From Flavobacterium sp. HJJ (GTDB lineage: Bacteria; Bacteroidota; Bacteroidia; Flavobacteriales; Flavobacteriaceae): a stretch of 64,000 bases of DNA. The stretch lies in contig NZ_JADKPR010000011.1 in assembly GCF_015351475.1 (NCBI RefSeq), positions 1-64,000 of the forward strand, in the 5' to 3' direction. Both the position numbers and the translations under genes were made by a program. The notes under the pieces are model-generated. The model saw only the letters and a list, made by a program, of their open reading frames with translations, was not told the origin of the DNA and searched no databases. Every line of letters starts with the position of its first letter. Position 1 is the stretch's first letter. Shown piece by piece: positions 7,283 to 17,287 of the stretch.

Positions 7283-7990
7283 ATGATGCGATTAATTCTT
7301 GGCTGTTTTCTTTTCTTGTCAATTTTCAAGGGTTTTTCCCAAGAACAGGCATTTTCAATTGATACTTTGAATGTAAAGATTGACAGTCTTTACAGAGAAG
7401 ATCAGTTTTACGCTGGGCTTAATTATAATTCAATTGTTAAAAAACCGGAAGGACTCTCTCAAGAAAAAATATCATTTGGTTTTAGTGCTGGATTCCTCAG
7501 AGACTTTCCATTGAATAAAAAAAGAACATTTGCAGTTGCTCCTGGAATTGGTTTGTCATTTAATAACTATATTCAAAATATGTCTATTGCAGGGACACAT
7601 GATAATCCAGTTTATAGTATAATTCCTTCCAGTATTAATCATGACAAAAACAGATTTGAACAGCTGAGGGTAGAACTGCCAATTGAATTGAGATGGCGTA
7701 ATTCTACTCCTGAGTCTTTTAGCTTTTTTAGAATATACAGCGGTTTTAAAGTCAGTTATTTATTGTATGATAAATCTGTTTATGATGATGGTAATGAGAA
7801 GATTGTTGTAAAGGGCAATAAAGATTTTGAAGAGCTGCTTTATGGCGTTTATCTTTCAATGGGATACAGTGCTTTTAATCTGCAGATATATTACGGGCTG
7901 AATTCCTTTTTTAAATCCACAGCAAAAATTGATTCAGCACCTCTTACCATGAATGCTTTGAGTCTTGGTGTTGTCTTCTATATTTTATAG
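7283..7990 (+). CDS. PorT-like outer membrane beta-barrel protein
   Basis: A clear signal peptide (MMRLILGCFLFLSIFKGFSQ) is followed by a beta-rich protein with alternating polar and hydrophobic residues, a mid-protein AVAPGIGLSFNNYIQ strand pair and a C-terminus ending in an aromatic-rich strand (GVVFYIL). This is the OMP_b-brl_2/PorT-like barrel family of Bacteroidota. The length of 235 residues fits an 8-strand barrel. It is not clearly the type IX secretion protein PorT itself, so no symbol is given. It converges on the following membrane-protein gene, with 6 bases of overlap. Confidence 0.8.
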   Translation: MMRLILGCFLFLSIFKGFSQEQAFSIDTLNVKIDSLYREDQFYAGLNYNSIVKKPEGLSQEKISFGFSAGFLRDFPLNKKRTFAVAPGIGLSFNNYIQNMSIAGTHDNPVYSIIPSSINHDKNRFEQLRVELPIELRWRNSTPESFSFFRIYSGFKVSYLLYDKSVYDDGNEKIVVKGNKDFEELLYGVYLSMGYSAFNLQIYYGLNSFFKSTAKIDSAPLTMNALSLGVVFYIL

Positions 7991-8590
7991 CCACAAAAAA
8001 AGAAATAGTATTTGAGGAATACTGCCTACAAGTACTCCAATAATTAACTCGTTAGGCACATGCGCCTGCATTACCAAACGTGATGAAGCCACAAATCCAT
8101 TCATCAGCAGTAAAAAAGGGACAAGATATATGCATCCCATCTGCAGGTGAATGTTCAATCCAAAAACGAAAACAGTTAAGGCTGAAATGGCGAGCATATG
8201 CAGACTGGTTTTGAATTTTAGATATAATAAACCAAGTGCAAATAAGGTGCTGAATAATGCGCCTATGAAAAAAAAATGTAATTCTGGGTAATATTCCAGC
8301 GTGATGCTTTTCCGCAGTAACAGAATGATTAAAAAACTCTGAAATATTAACGGTATTTTGCGCTGTTCCAGATCGGCAATCATGATGCTGTCTGCTTTAC
8401 CTGTAAAACGCAGTAAATAGTACAAAGCCATCGGGATCATAATAGTAACAATGGAAATCTGCCAAAAAACAGAAGTAATCTGCTTGATGCTGTAATCGCC
8501 ATCGTGAAATAAAAAATAGAAAATACAGGCTTGTATCGGTGTAAAAAGCGGATGAAATATATAAGAAAATATGGGAAGTATCTTTTTCAA
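7985..8590 (-). CDS. PAP2-like integral membrane protein
   Basis: The 201-residue protein has about six hydrophobic segments. The C-terminal half contains KTSLH and SRLVMQAHVPNELIIG, which resemble the PSGH and SRxxxxxHxxxD motifs of type 2 phosphatidic acid phosphatases. The serine-histidine pairs are present, but the final aspartate is replaced by glutamate. Such proteins dephosphorylate lipid phosphates, but this divergent form may have another substrate or be inactive. It starts 46 bases downstream of the rpoN stop and may share its transcript. It overlaps the converging barrel gene by 6 bases. Confidence 0.6.
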   Translation of the reverse strand: MKKILPIFSYIFHPLFTPIQACIFYFLFHDGDYSIKQITSVFWQISIVTIMIPMALYYLLRFTGKADSIMIADLEQRKIPLIFQSFLIILLLRKSITLEYYPELHFFFIGALFSTLFALGLLYLKFKTSLHMLAISALTVFVFGLNIHLQMGCIYLVPFLLLMNGFVASSRLVMQAHVPNELIIGVLVGSIPQILFLFLWL

Positions 8591-8635
8591 TTTTAAAAAG
8601 CAGATTTCAAGAAGTTAGTTTTCGCAGTGATATAT

Positions 8636-10102
8636 TTACAGCTTTTTCCTCATCCGGGCGACTGGAATTTCCAGCTGTTCACGATATTTGGCTATAGTTC
8701 TTCTGGCAATTGGATATCCTTTTTCTTTGAGTATTTCGGCCAAAAGATCATCTGGAAGTGGATTTTTTTTGTCTTCGTCTTCGATAGTATTCTGTAAAAT
8801 CTTTTTGATTTCGAGTGTTGATACATCTTCGCCCTGATCATTTTTCATGGCTTCGGAGAAGAATTCTTTTATCAGCTTGGTACCATAAGGAGTTTCAACA
8901 TATTTACTGTTAGCAACCCTCGAAACGGTCGATATGTCGAGTCCGATCATATCGGCGATATCTTTTAGAATCATTGGTTTCAAACGCATTTCGTCTCCAT
9001 CCAATAAATAATCTTTCTGATAATGCATTATGGCATTCATCGTTACAAACAAAGTATCCTGACGCTGTTTTATAGCATCTATAAACCATTTTGCCGAGTC
9101 TAGTTTTTGTTTGATAAACTGTACGGCATCTTTTTGGGAACCTGATTTATCTTTCGATTCTTTATACGTCTGCATCATTTCCTGATAATCTTTGGAAATA
9201 TGCAGGGAAGGGGCGTTTCGGCCATTTAACGTAAGTTCGAGTTCGCCGTCAACGATACGGATAGCAAAATCGGGTACTATATTTTCGGTGATTTTAGTAT
9301 TTCCCGAAAAAGATCCTCCGGGTTTTGGATTCAGTCTTTCAATTTCGTGAATGGCATTTCTAAGCTGTTCGTTAGAAATGTTAAGTTTTTGAACCAGTTT
9401 GTCATAATGCTTTCTCACAAAAGCATCAAAATGCTGGTCGATTATAGCAGTAGCGAGATCAACAGATTCTGTAGGTGTTTTGTGTTTGAGCTGCAGCAGT
9501 AAACATTCCTGCAGATCACGTGCGCCAACGCCGGTAGGCTCCAGTTCGTGAATGATATTCAGAATCGTTTCTACTTGTTTTTCAGTAGTGTAAATTCCCT
9601 GTGTAAATGCCATGTCATCTACCAGATCGGGAATGCTTCTTCGGATATATCCTGTGTCGTCAATGCTTCCGACCAAAAATTCGGCGATATCGCGCTCTTC
9701 ATCGTTAAGGATAAAAGTATTTAGCTGATTGATGAGATCCTGATGAAAACTTATTGCTGCCGCAAAAGGCGTTTCCTTGGTTTCATCGTCATCACTGTAA
9801 TTGTTGGTTTGTGTTTTATAGTCGGGAGTGTCGTCGCTGTTTAAGTATTCGTCTATGTTGATGTCTTCCGAATCTATTCTGTCCGCTTCGGAATCTTCAT
9901 AATCATCGTATTCTTCAGTATCGAACTCATCTTTTTCATAGTCGTCCTCTTCTTTCCCAGACTCCAGAGCAGGATTCTCATTCATTTCCTCCAGCAGCCG
10001 CTGTTCAAATGCCTGCGTTGGCAGTTGAATTAACTTCATCAGCTGGATTTGCTGCGGAGATAATTTCTGAGATATTTTTAAATTTAAAAATTGCTTTAGC
10101 AT
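8636..10102 (-). CDS. rpoN: RNA polymerase sigma-54 factor
   Basis: The 488-residue protein has the full sigma-54 layout. The N-terminal activator-interacting region I is glutamine- and leucine-rich (QKLSPQQIQLMKLIQLP). A very acidic region II follows at about 50-120, with many Asp, Glu and Tyr. Then come the core-binding domain and a C-terminal DNA-binding part with a helix-turn-helix (GLDISTVSRVANSKY). The RpoN box ARRTIAKYRE lies at about 466-475. It directs transcription from -24/-12 promoters with the help of ATP-dependent enhancer-binding proteins, none of which is encoded nearby. It lies downstream of asnS in the same direction with a 146-base AT-rich gap. Confidence 0.97.
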   Translation of the reverse strand: MLKQFLNLKISQKLSPQQIQLMKLIQLPTQAFEQRLLEEMNENPALESGKEEDDYEKDEFDTEEYDDYEDSEADRIDSEDINIDEYLNSDDTPDYKTQTNNYSDDDETKETPFAAAISFHQDLINQLNTFILNDEERDIAEFLVGSIDDTGYIRRSIPDLVDDMAFTQGIYTTEKQVETILNIIHELEPTGVGARDLQECLLLQLKHKTPTESVDLATAIIDQHFDAFVRKHYDKLVQKLNISNEQLRNAIHEIERLNPKPGGSFSGNTKITENIVPDFAIRIVDGELELTLNGRNAPSLHISKDYQEMMQTYKESKDKSGSQKDAVQFIKQKLDSAKWFIDAIKQRQDTLFVTMNAIMHYQKDYLLDGDEMRLKPMILKDIADMIGLDISTVSRVANSKYVETPYGTKLIKEFFSEAMKNDQGEDVSTLEIKKILQNTIEDEDKKNPLPDDLLAEILKEKGYPIARRTIAKYREQLEIPVARMRKKL

Positions 10103-10109
10103 ATTGAGG

Positions 10110-10245
10110 GTTTGAAGGCTTAAAAGTTAAAGGTTTAATATTGTTTAAGTGTTTAAAAGTTTAATATTATTTAAACATTTAAAGCTACCGTTAAACAAAT
10201 TTAAAAAACTTTAAACAATTTTAAACCATTCAAACAGCAATAAAC
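10110..10245. repeat. AT-rich TTTAAA-type imperfect repeats
   Basis: The spacer between asnS and rpoN is built of recurring TTTAAA, GTTTAA and TTTAAAC words in irregular spacing (for example near 10140, 10155, 10170, 10200 and 10215). Such degenerate spacer repeats are common between Flavobacterium genes. I see no terminator-like stem with a U-run, so asnS and rpoN could be read together. Confidence 0.4.
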
Positions 10246-10248
10246 TTT

Positions 10249-11682
10249 TTAGAATTCTGCATTCTGAGGTGTTCTTGGGAATGCAATTACGTCACGAATG
10301 TTCGTCATTCCGGTTACAAACAGCACCAGCCTTTCAAATCCAAGTCCGAAGCCTGAGTGAACAGCTGATCCAAATCTGCGGGTATCCAGGTACCACCATA
10401 ATTCTTCCTCGTCGATTCCTAAGGCTTTCATTTTTTCGACCAAAACATCAAAACGCTCCTCTCTCTGAGAACCGCCCACGATTTCGCCAATTCCAGGGAA
10501 AAGGATATCCATCGCACGTACTGTTTTTCCGTCTTCGTTTAAACGCATGTAGAAAGCTTTGATATTGGCAGGATAATCAAACAGGATTACCGGCGATTTG
10601 AAGTGTTTTTCCACAAGATAACGTTCATGCTCCGATTGTAAATCAGCGCCCCATTCGTTGATGATGTATTGGAATTTTTTCTTTTTGTTTGGAGTAGAAT
10701 CTCTCAAAATGTCAATTGCTTCGGTATAAGAAACGCGTTTGAAATTGTTTTCCAGTACAAAATTCAGTTTTTCGAGCAAAGCCATTTCGCTTCTTTCGGC
10801 CTGAGGTTTTGATTTTTCTTCTTCCAATAAACGGCCTTCCAGGAATTTCAAATCATCTGGACATTTTTCAATAACATATTTAATTACATATCGGATAAAA
10901 TCTTCGGCAAGATCCATATTGTCATTCAAATCATTGAAAGCAACTTCAGGTTCGATCATCCAAAACTCAGCCAAGTGGCGGGAAGTATTTGAATTTTCAG
11001 CTCTGAATGTTGGTCCAAATGTATAAATCTGTCCCAAAGCCATTGCAAAAGTTTCTCCTTCCAATTGTCCTGAAACCGTTAGGTTGGTATGTTTTCCGAA
11101 GAAATCTTTTTTATAGTCAATATTTCCTTCTTCATTTTTAGGCAGATTATCCAAAGGCAGTGAAGTCACCTGAAACATTTCGCCTGCACCTTCTGCATCT
11201 GCTCCCGTGATGATTGGAGTATTCACATACACAAATCCTTTTTGCTGAAAATAACTGTGCACCGCATACGATAAAACCGAACGCACACGCATAATTGCAC
11301 CAAAGGCATTCGTACGCACGCGTAAGTGCGCATTCTCACGGAGGAATTCCAATGAATGTTTCTTCGGCTGCATAGGGAATTTCTCCGCATCTGAATCTCC
11401 AAGGATTTCCAGTTTAGTAACCTGAATTTCATATTTCTGACCTGCGCCTTTACTTTCGGCCAAAGTCCCTGTTACCGAAACCGCTGCGCCGGTTGTAATT
11501 CTTTTTAAAGTTTCATCAGGAGTATTTTCAAAATCGACAACACATTGTATATTATTAATCGTTGAACCGTCATTCAAGGCAATAAACTGATTATTCCTAA
11601 AAGTTCTAACCCAGCCTTTAGCATTAATTTCCTGTAAAGTCGTTGTGCTGTTTAATAAGTCTTTAACTTTTGTGTGTCTCAT
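10249..11682 (-). CDS. asnS: Asparaginyl-tRNA synthetase
   Basis: The 477-residue class II aminoacyl-tRNA synthetase charges tRNA-Asn with asparagine. An N-terminal OB-fold anticodon-binding domain (about 1-110, with [10 protein letters not shown]) precedes the catalytic core. Class II motif 2 is [16 protein letters not shown] and motif 3 is [15 protein letters not shown] near the C-terminus. The AEFWMIEPE stretch after motif 2 is typical of AsnRS as opposed to AspRS. Length is normal for bacteria. The start is ATG at 11682. Confidence 0.97.
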   Translation of the reverse strand: MRHTKVKDLLNSTTTLQEINAKGWVRTFRNNQFIALNDGSTINNIQCVVDFENTPDETLKRITTGAAVSVTGTLAESKGAGQKYEIQVTKLEILGDSDAEKFPMQPKKHSLEFLRENAHLRVRTNAFGAIMRVRSVLSYAVHSYFQQKGFVYVNTPIITGADAEGAGEMFQVTSLPLDNLPKNEEGNIDYKKDFFGKHTNLTVSGQLEGETFAMALGQIYTFGPTFRAENSNTSRHLAEFWMIEPEVAFNDLNDNMDLAEDFIRYVIKYVIEKCPDDLKFLEGRLLEEEKSKPQAERSEMALLEKLNFVLENNFKRVSYTEAIDILRDSTPNKKKKFQYIINEWGADLQSEHERYLVEKHFKSPVILFDYPANIKAFYMRLNEDGKTVRAMDILFPGIGEIVGGSQREERFDVLVEKMKALGIDEEELWWYLDTRRFGSAVHSGFGLGFERLVLFVTGMTNIRDVIAFPRTPQNAEF

Positions 11683-11868
11683 TTTAATTTTAGATTTTAA
11701 ATTTCTGAAGTTGAATCAAAGAAATTATTGTTATAATTCTGTTGCAAATATAGTTGATTTGTTTGAAATTGTCATGTTGCCGGCGTTGTATTCGGAAGTT
11801 GGGAATGCTTTTTTTTGAAGCAATTTCCAGATAGTAACGTCATTAATGTTAGTAAAGAAAATTCCGAA

Positions 11869-12309
11869 TTAAACAGATTTTCTAAAGACACCGATACTCA
11901 AATTTATTATATAAATTGGCAAAGCAATCATGCATAAAATGGTACAGATTACCAATGTGATATTAATGGTCTGATAGTTGTCAAATGCTGGAAAATCGTT
12001 TACTGTAAATAATCGAGAGTAATAAATCACTGTCCAATAAGCGAGAAAACTGCCTATTAAAAACACAGAATGCAGCAAAGTCAAGATTTTTACAAGTCTT
12101 TTTTTGAATATCTCCTGTACCAGCCAATAACCAAATCCATAAATGAAATATACAATGCTTAGAATTATTGCGCCAAAAAAATGTGGAATTACGAAATAGG
12201 TATCATGAATATTTATGTCCAAAGTACCGTTCATATCAGATAGACCAATTATCAAAATTATTAGTGAAACAATCCAAAAAGCAATAATGAATCTTAATTT
12301 TTTTAGCAA
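11869..12309 (-). CDS. Unknown membrane protein with a cytochrome-oxidase-like HDTYF motif
   Basis: The 146-residue protein has four hydrophobic segments (about 8-24, 43-63, 76-97 and 113-137). Between the first two lies LDINIHDTYFVIPHFF, strikingly like LDIxxHDTYYVVAHFHYV of cytochrome c oxidase subunit I, where the two later histidines bind heme a3 and heme a. Here the first ligand position is His, but the second is Phe. The protein is far too short for an oxidase. Small Bacteroidota proteins with this motif exist as hypothetical proteins. It may bind heme or copper, or the likeness may be coincidental. Confidence 0.65.
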   Translation of the reverse strand: MLKKLRFIIAFWIVSLIILIIGLSDMNGTLDINIHDTYFVIPHFFGAIILSIVYFIYGFGYWLVQEIFKKRLVKILTLLHSVFLIGSFLAYWTVIYYSRLFTVNDFPAFDNYQTINITLVICTILCMIALPIYIINLSIGVFRKSV

Positions 12310-12362
12310 TCATAAATTTTATTTTTATGGAAATGATATTTAATTGTTTAAAATCAAATATA

Positions 12363-12398
12363 ATAAAAAATCCAGCCTTTGTTGAGACTGGATTAGTA
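12363..12398 (-). terminator. Intrinsic terminator of the RND transporter gene
   Basis: On the minus strand AATCCAGTC and the complementary GGCTGGATT enclose a short loop, followed by TTTTTATT. It lies 20-50 bases after the transporter stop codon. Confidence 0.75.
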
Positions 12399-12415
12399 TC
12401 TGGAAAAGACTAGCT

Positions 12416-14830
12416 TTATTTTTTCTCAAAATTTTCAATCTCTTCATCGGTAAATTCCAATATTTCGAGTTTAGGCTCTATAAATTCCTGTTCGTTTGCC
12501 AAAGTTCTGTTCAGTGTTAAAACCAAGGCTGGCAGTAACATCAAATTCGACAGCATTCCGAACAATAATGTCAGTGAAACCAATCCGCCAAGGGCAATGG
12601 TTCCTCCAAAACTGGACAGCATGAATACCGAAAATCCAAAGAACAATACAATCGAAGTATAAAACATACTCAAACCGGCATCGTTGAAAGTCGCATAAAC
12701 CGATTTGCGGATTTTCCAGTCGTTTTTCTTTAATTCCTCTCGGTATTGTGCCAAGAACCGGACGGTATCATCAACCGAAAGTCCAAATGCAATTCCGAAA
12801 ACCAATATCGTTGAAGGTTTCAGCGGAATGTCAAAAAAGCCCATAATTCCGGCAGTTAACAGCAACGGCAGTAAATTTGGAATGATAGAAACCAAGATCA
12901 TTTTGAAAGAACGGAACATAAATCCAATTAAAAGTGCGGTCAGGAAAAAAGCAAAAACTAGAGAAGAAAGCAGGTTGTCCAGCAGGTAGCCTGTCCCTTT
13001 TTGGAAAACCAATGCTTTACCGGTAATAGTTACATGGTATCTGTCCGGTGGAAAAATTTTATCGGCTTTTTTACGGATTTCAGCTTCAACAATTGGCATT
13101 ACGCCTCCGTTTTCATCACGCATGAAAGTCGTGATGCGGGCAAACTGGCCTGTTTTATCTACGTAGCTTTTCATCAGGTCGCCTTTTGCATTTTTGGTCG
13201 AATTTTTGGCATACGACAAAATAAAAGCCTGCTCCTGTGAAGTTGGTAATTCGTAATAATTCGGATTTCCGTTGTAATAAGCCTGTTTGGAATATTTGAC
13301 CAGATTGACAACCGAAATAGGTTTGGATAATTCGGGAATCTCATCAATTGCAGTTTCCAGCTCGTCCATTCGCTTAAGTGTAGAAAGTTTCATGACTCCT
13401 TTTTTGTGTTTGGTGTCAATCATGATTTCCAATGGCATTACACCGTCAAATTCTTTTTCGAAGAAAAGAATATCTTGGAAAAAGGGCGCTTTTTTCGGCA
13501 TGTCTTCAATAATACTGCCCGAAATACGCATTTTGTAAATTCCGATAATACTGAATACCAAAAGAGAAACGGCCACTACATAAATCGAGAAACGGCTTTC
13601 TTTTACATTTCGTAAAATCCAGTCCATGAACCATTTTACATAACCTCTGTCCAAGTGCTCAATGTGACGGTCTTTGGGCGCTGGAATGTAGCTGTGAAAA
13701 ATTGGAATTACAATAATGCACAAAAAGAACAATGCCAGAATGTTGATGGAAGTCACGTTTCCAAACTCAATAAGCAGTTTGTTGTTTGAGGTAATAAAGG
13801 TAAAAAAACCTATCGCCGTAGTTACGTTCGTCATAAGAGTTGCCATACCGACCTTGGTCGTAACACGCTGTAGTGCTTTGGCCTTATTTCTGTGAATTTT
13901 GTATTCCTGATGGTATTTATTGGTCAGGAAAATGCAGTTTGGAATCCCGATTACAATAATCAGGGAAGGAACTAATGCGGTTAAAACAGTAATTTCATAA
14001 TTTAATAATCCCAAGAATCCGAAGGACCACATTACGCCAATAATTACAATAACTATCGAAATTAGTGTGGCTCTGAAACTTCTGAAAAAGAAAAAGAAAA
14101 GCAATGATGTTACTAATAATGAAGCTCCGATGAAAAGACTTATTTCGCTGATAATAGTCTGTGAATTCATCGTTCGGATGTAAGGCATTCCCGAAACACG
14201 AAGATCGATTTTGGTTTCTTTTTCGAATGCATCTACGGCCGGAACTAATCGGTCAGTGATGAAATCCTTTCTGGCAGGAGTATTTACGATTTTTTTGTCC
14301 AGATAAATGGCAGAGCGGATCGTTCCTGATCTTTTATTGAAAAGCAGTCCTTCGTAAAAAGGCAGATCATTAAAAAGTTCTTTCTTTACTTTTTCGAGAT
14401 AAACCTGGTTAGTGGTTTTGCCTGCATCGACAAAAGGAACTAATTCAAATTTTTGAAGAGCTTCGTTTTTTTGTAATGTCTTTAAGTCATTTATCGAAAT
14501 AACCAGATCAACCGCTTTGTCACCTTTTAGACTGTTCATTAATTTTACCCAAGCGGCATAAGCTTTTGGAGTAAAAAATGTTTTGTCTTTTACACCAATA
14601 ATGACCAGATTTCCTTCTTCGCCAAACTTGTCCAAAAAGGCATTGTATTCTACGTTAACAATATTGTCATCGGGTAACATATTGGCTTCGGTATGCGTAA
14701 AATGGATGTTTTTCCATTGCATTGCCAGTAAAACTGTTGCCAAAACAACTATGGACAACATTAAAATTCTATTTCGAAGTACGACTCTGGCGATTAACTC
14801 CCAAAATCCTAAACTAAACCATTTGATCAT
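12416..14830 (-). CDS. RND/MMPL superfamily exporter
   Basis: The 804-residue protein has the two-halved layout of RND proteins of the MMPL/HpnN type. One N-terminal membrane helix (about 20-38) is followed by a large periplasmic domain to about residue 225, then five or six helices. A second periplasmic domain and a second helix bundle follow, with the characteristic GLSVDDTVRFLAQYREE motif after GIAFG near residue 690. The polar DD within a membrane helix is the expected proton-relay site. Such proteins export lipids, hopanoids or drugs using the proton gradient. It stands alone, without an adaptor or TolC gene, so the substrate cannot be assigned. Confidence 0.88.
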   Translation of the reverse strand: MIKWFSLGFWELIARVVLRNRILMLSIVVLATVLLAMQWKNIHFTHTEANMLPDDNIVNVEYNAFLDKFGEEGNLVIIGVKDKTFFTPKAYAAWVKLMNSLKGDKAVDLVISINDLKTLQKNEALQKFELVPFVDAGKTTNQVYLEKVKKELFNDLPFYEGLLFNKRSGTIRSAIYLDKKIVNTPARKDFITDRLVPAVDAFEKETKIDLRVSGMPYIRTMNSQTIISEISLFIGASLLVTSLLFFFFFRSFRATLISIVIVIIGVMWSFGFLGLLNYEITVLTALVPSLIIVIGIPNCIFLTNKYHQEYKIHRNKAKALQRVTTKVGMATLMTNVTTAIGFFTFITSNNKLLIEFGNVTSINILALFFLCIIVIPIFHSYIPAPKDRHIEHLDRGYVKWFMDWILRNVKESRFSIYVVAVSLLVFSIIGIYKMRISGSIIEDMPKKAPFFQDILFFEKEFDGVMPLEIMIDTKHKKGVMKLSTLKRMDELETAIDEIPELSKPISVVNLVKYSKQAYYNGNPNYYELPTSQEQAFILSYAKNSTKNAKGDLMKSYVDKTGQFARITTFMRDENGGVMPIVEAEIRKKADKIFPPDRYHVTITGKALVFQKGTGYLLDNLLSSLVFAFFLTALLIGFMFRSFKMILVSIIPNLLPLLLTAGIMGFFDIPLKPSTILVFGIAFGLSVDDTVRFLAQYREELKKNDWKIRKSVYATFNDAGLSMFYTSIVLFFGFSVFMLSSFGGTIALGGLVSLTLLFGMLSNLMLLPALVLTLNRTLANEQEFIEPKLEILEFTDEEIENFEKK

Positions 14831-15014
14831 GTCAATTTATTAAATCGCCAAAGTTAGTTAAAACAGCTATATTCCCTGTGTTTTTCAAGAATGCTTTTTG
14901 TTAATTTAATTGTTAATTTTTTATTTTTATTTTGTGCCAAAGCAGTGTTATCGCTTGTAATTTCTATATATTTGATTTTTTTCAGACGTACATGAAAAAT
15001 TATTGAAAACAGCT
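14831..15014. other. Divergent intergenic promoter region
   Basis: An AT-rich spacer of 184 bases between the divergent RND transporter and antiporter genes must hold promoters for both. I could not fix a convincing -33/-7 pair. Confidence 0.4.
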
Positions 15015-17285
15015 ATGAAAAAGTACAGGAATACATTGTTTTATTTTGGAGTTACAGGCGGTTTCAGCGCATTAATCTATTGGATTATAAAGCAGGGGAA
15101 ACTGCTGGAAGGCAAAGAAACGATAATCCGCCCATTAGAAAACAATGATTCATGGAATGATTTTCTGGTTTCAATGCTTCACAACATACAGGATCCGTTG
15201 GCTATTTTATTGGCACAAATTATTATGATTATCCTTGTGGCGCGTTTTTTTGGATGGTTTTTCAAAAAAATTGGACAGCCGTCCGTAATCGGAGAAATTA
15301 TTGCCGGGATTGCACTTGGACCATCCTTATTGGGGTTGTATTTTCCTGAATTTTTCCATGCTCTTTTTCCCGCCGATTCCTTAGAAAATTTAAAATTTTT
15401 GAGCCAGATCGGACTGATACTTTTTATGTTTGTCATTGGCATGGAGCTTGATGTCAAGGTTTTGAAAAACAGGGCAAAAGAAGCCGTTGTCATTAGTCAT
15501 GCGAGTATCGTTATTCCGTTTGCATTAGGAATCGGACTGGCTTATTTTGTTTATAACCGTTTTGCTCCGGAGGGAGTTAAATTCCTTTCTTTCAGTTTAT
15601 TTATGGGAATTGCCATGAGTATTACAGCGTTTCCTGTTTTGGCACGAATTGTTCAGGAAAGAGGAATGCATAAAACTAAATTGGGAGCAATTGCAATCAC
15701 CTGCGCCGCCGCTGATGATATTACGGCCTGGTGTTTACTGGCAGTTGTAATTGCTATTGTAAAAGCAGGAACTTTTGAAAGTTCCATGTACATTATCTCG
15801 CTGGCGGCGATTTATGTGCTTATGATGATTTTTTTAGTAAAACCTTTTTTGAAAAGAATTGGGGATTTGTATGGTTCAAAAGACAGTTTGAGTAAACCAG
15901 TTGTTGCGATTTTCTTTCTGCTGTTGATTATTTCTTCCTATGCAACCGAATTAATTGGAATTCATGCTTTATTTGGTGCTTTCATGATGGGGGCGATTAT
16001 GCCTGATGTTCCAAAATTCAGAACGGTGTTTATTGCAAAAGTTGAAGACGTATCTGTTATATTACTCCTTCCTTTGTTTTTTGTATTCACCGGACTGCGT
16101 ACAGAAATTGGATTAATAAACGAACCGTATTTATGGAAAGTTACCGGTTTTATCATTTTGGTAGCGGTTGCCGGTAAATTTTTTGGAAGCGCTTTGGCAG
16201 CCAAATTTGTTGGACAAAGCTGGAGAAACAGTCTTGTCATTGGTGCTTTGATGAATACGAGAGGTTTAATGGAATTGATTGTTTTGAATATTGGATTGGC
16301 TCTTGGAGTACTTACTTCCGAAGTTTTTACAATGATGGTAATAATGGCTTTGGTTACTACTTTTATGACAGGACCCGCTTTGGATGTAATCAATTTTATT
16401 TTTAAAACAAATGATGTTACTGATCATGAAGATGAAGTAGACCAGAATAAATACCGTGTCTTGATTTCTTTTGGAAATAATGAAAAAGGAAAATCACTGC
16501 TTCGTTTGGCTCACAGTCTGGTGAAAAAACAAAAAGAAACCTGCAGTATTACTGCCTTGCATTTATCATTGAGTGATGAAATGCATACTTTCAATATTGA
16601 GGATAAGGAGAAAAGCAGTTTTAATCCTATTATGAAAGAAGCGCTTGTTTTAAAACAGGAAATAACTCCAATTTTTAAAGCAACAACCGATATTGACACA
16701 GAAATAATTGATATTGCTAATCAGGGAGATTATGATTTATTGCTCGTAGGATTAGGAAAATCAATGTTTGAAGGTACATTATTAGGCAAAGTAATTGGAT
16801 TTACGTCCCGAATAATTAATCCCGAAAGGTTATTGGATAAATTCACGGGTAAAGAAGGGCTGTTTGTAAATTCGCCGTTTGACGAAAGAACAAGGCAGAT
16901 TGTTCTGAGGGTAAAAATACCTTTGGGAGTTTTGATCGATAAGGATTTGAAAGAAGTAAATCAGGTTTTTATTCCTATTTACAGTCCCGAAGATTCTTTT
17001 TTGATTGATTATGCTCAAAAATTAATCTATAACAATAATTCGGCTATTACTTTTTTAGATATGAATGGTCACACCGAATCTAATTTTGTTATTGCAAGCG
17101 CCATTGGTTCTTTAAAGCAAAAATTTGCTAATAATGTAAGTCTAAATAACGAATCTGTTCTTTTGGATGAATTTTTAGAGAAACAGGATTTAATGGTGGT
17201 AAGTTTGGACAGCTGGAAAGATTTGTTAGATTCCCGTAGTTCTTGGTTGAGCGGAGTACCTTCGGTATTAATTATAAAACCGTAA
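15015..17285 (+). CDS. CPA2-family cation/proton antiporter with C-terminal UspA-like part
   Basis: I chose the ATG at 15015 (756 aa) rather than the upstream TTG at 15003, because it lines up residue for residue with the start of the second antiporter at 22323. After one N-terminal helix (8-24) and a short periplasmic stretch come about 12 membrane helices of the Na+/H+ exchanger fold. Typical motifs include GEIIAGIALGPSLLG, FMFVIGMELD, AITAFPVLAR, CAAADDITAW (the paired aspartates of the ion site) and LMNTRGLMEL. The last 270 residues are soluble and resemble UspA-type nucleotide-binding domains (DLLLVGLGKSMFEGTLLGK). Likely role: pH or monovalent-cation homeostasis. The SMR exporter gene follows after two bases. 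Confidence 0.92.
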   Translation: MKKYRNTLFYFGVTGGFSALIYWIIKQGKLLEGKETIIRPLENNDSWNDFLVSMLHNIQDPLAILLAQIIMIILVARFFGWFFKKIGQPSVIGEIIAGIALGPSLLGLYFPEFFHALFPADSLENLKFLSQIGLILFMFVIGMELDVKVLKNRAKEAVVISHASIVIPFALGIGLAYFVYNRFAPEGVKFLSFSLFMGIAMSITAFPVLARIVQERGMHKTKLGAIAITCAAADDITAWCLLAVVIAIVKAGTFESSMYIISLAAIYVLMMIFLVKPFLKRIGDLYGSKDSLSKPVVAIFFLLLIISSYATELIGIHALFGAFMMGAIMPDVPKFRTVFIAKVEDVSVILLLPLFFVFTGLRTEIGLINEPYLWKVTGFIILVAVAGKFFGSALAAKFVGQSWRNSLVIGALMNTRGLMELIVLNIGLALGVLTSEVFTMMVIMALVTTFMTGPALDVINFIFKTNDVTDHEDEVDQNKYRVLISFGNNEKGKSLLRLAHSLVKKQKETCSITALHLSLSDEMHTFNIEDKEKSSFNPIMKEALVLKQEITPIFKATTDIDTEIIDIANQGDYDLLLVGLGKSMFEGTLLGKVIGFTSRIINPERLLDKFTGKEGLFVNSPFDERTRQIVLRVKIPLGVLIDKDLKEVNQVFIPIYSPEDSFLIDYAQKLIYNNNSAITFLDMNGHTESNFVIASAIGSLKQKFANNVSLNNESVLLDEFLEKQDLMVVSLDSWKDLLDSRSSWLSGVPSVLIIKP

Positions 17286-17287
17286 TT

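Noticed and set aside
7283..7990. Assignment as the type IX secretion protein PorT
   Set aside because: Only the general PorT-like barrel pattern is visible, and neighbouring genes give no secretion context.
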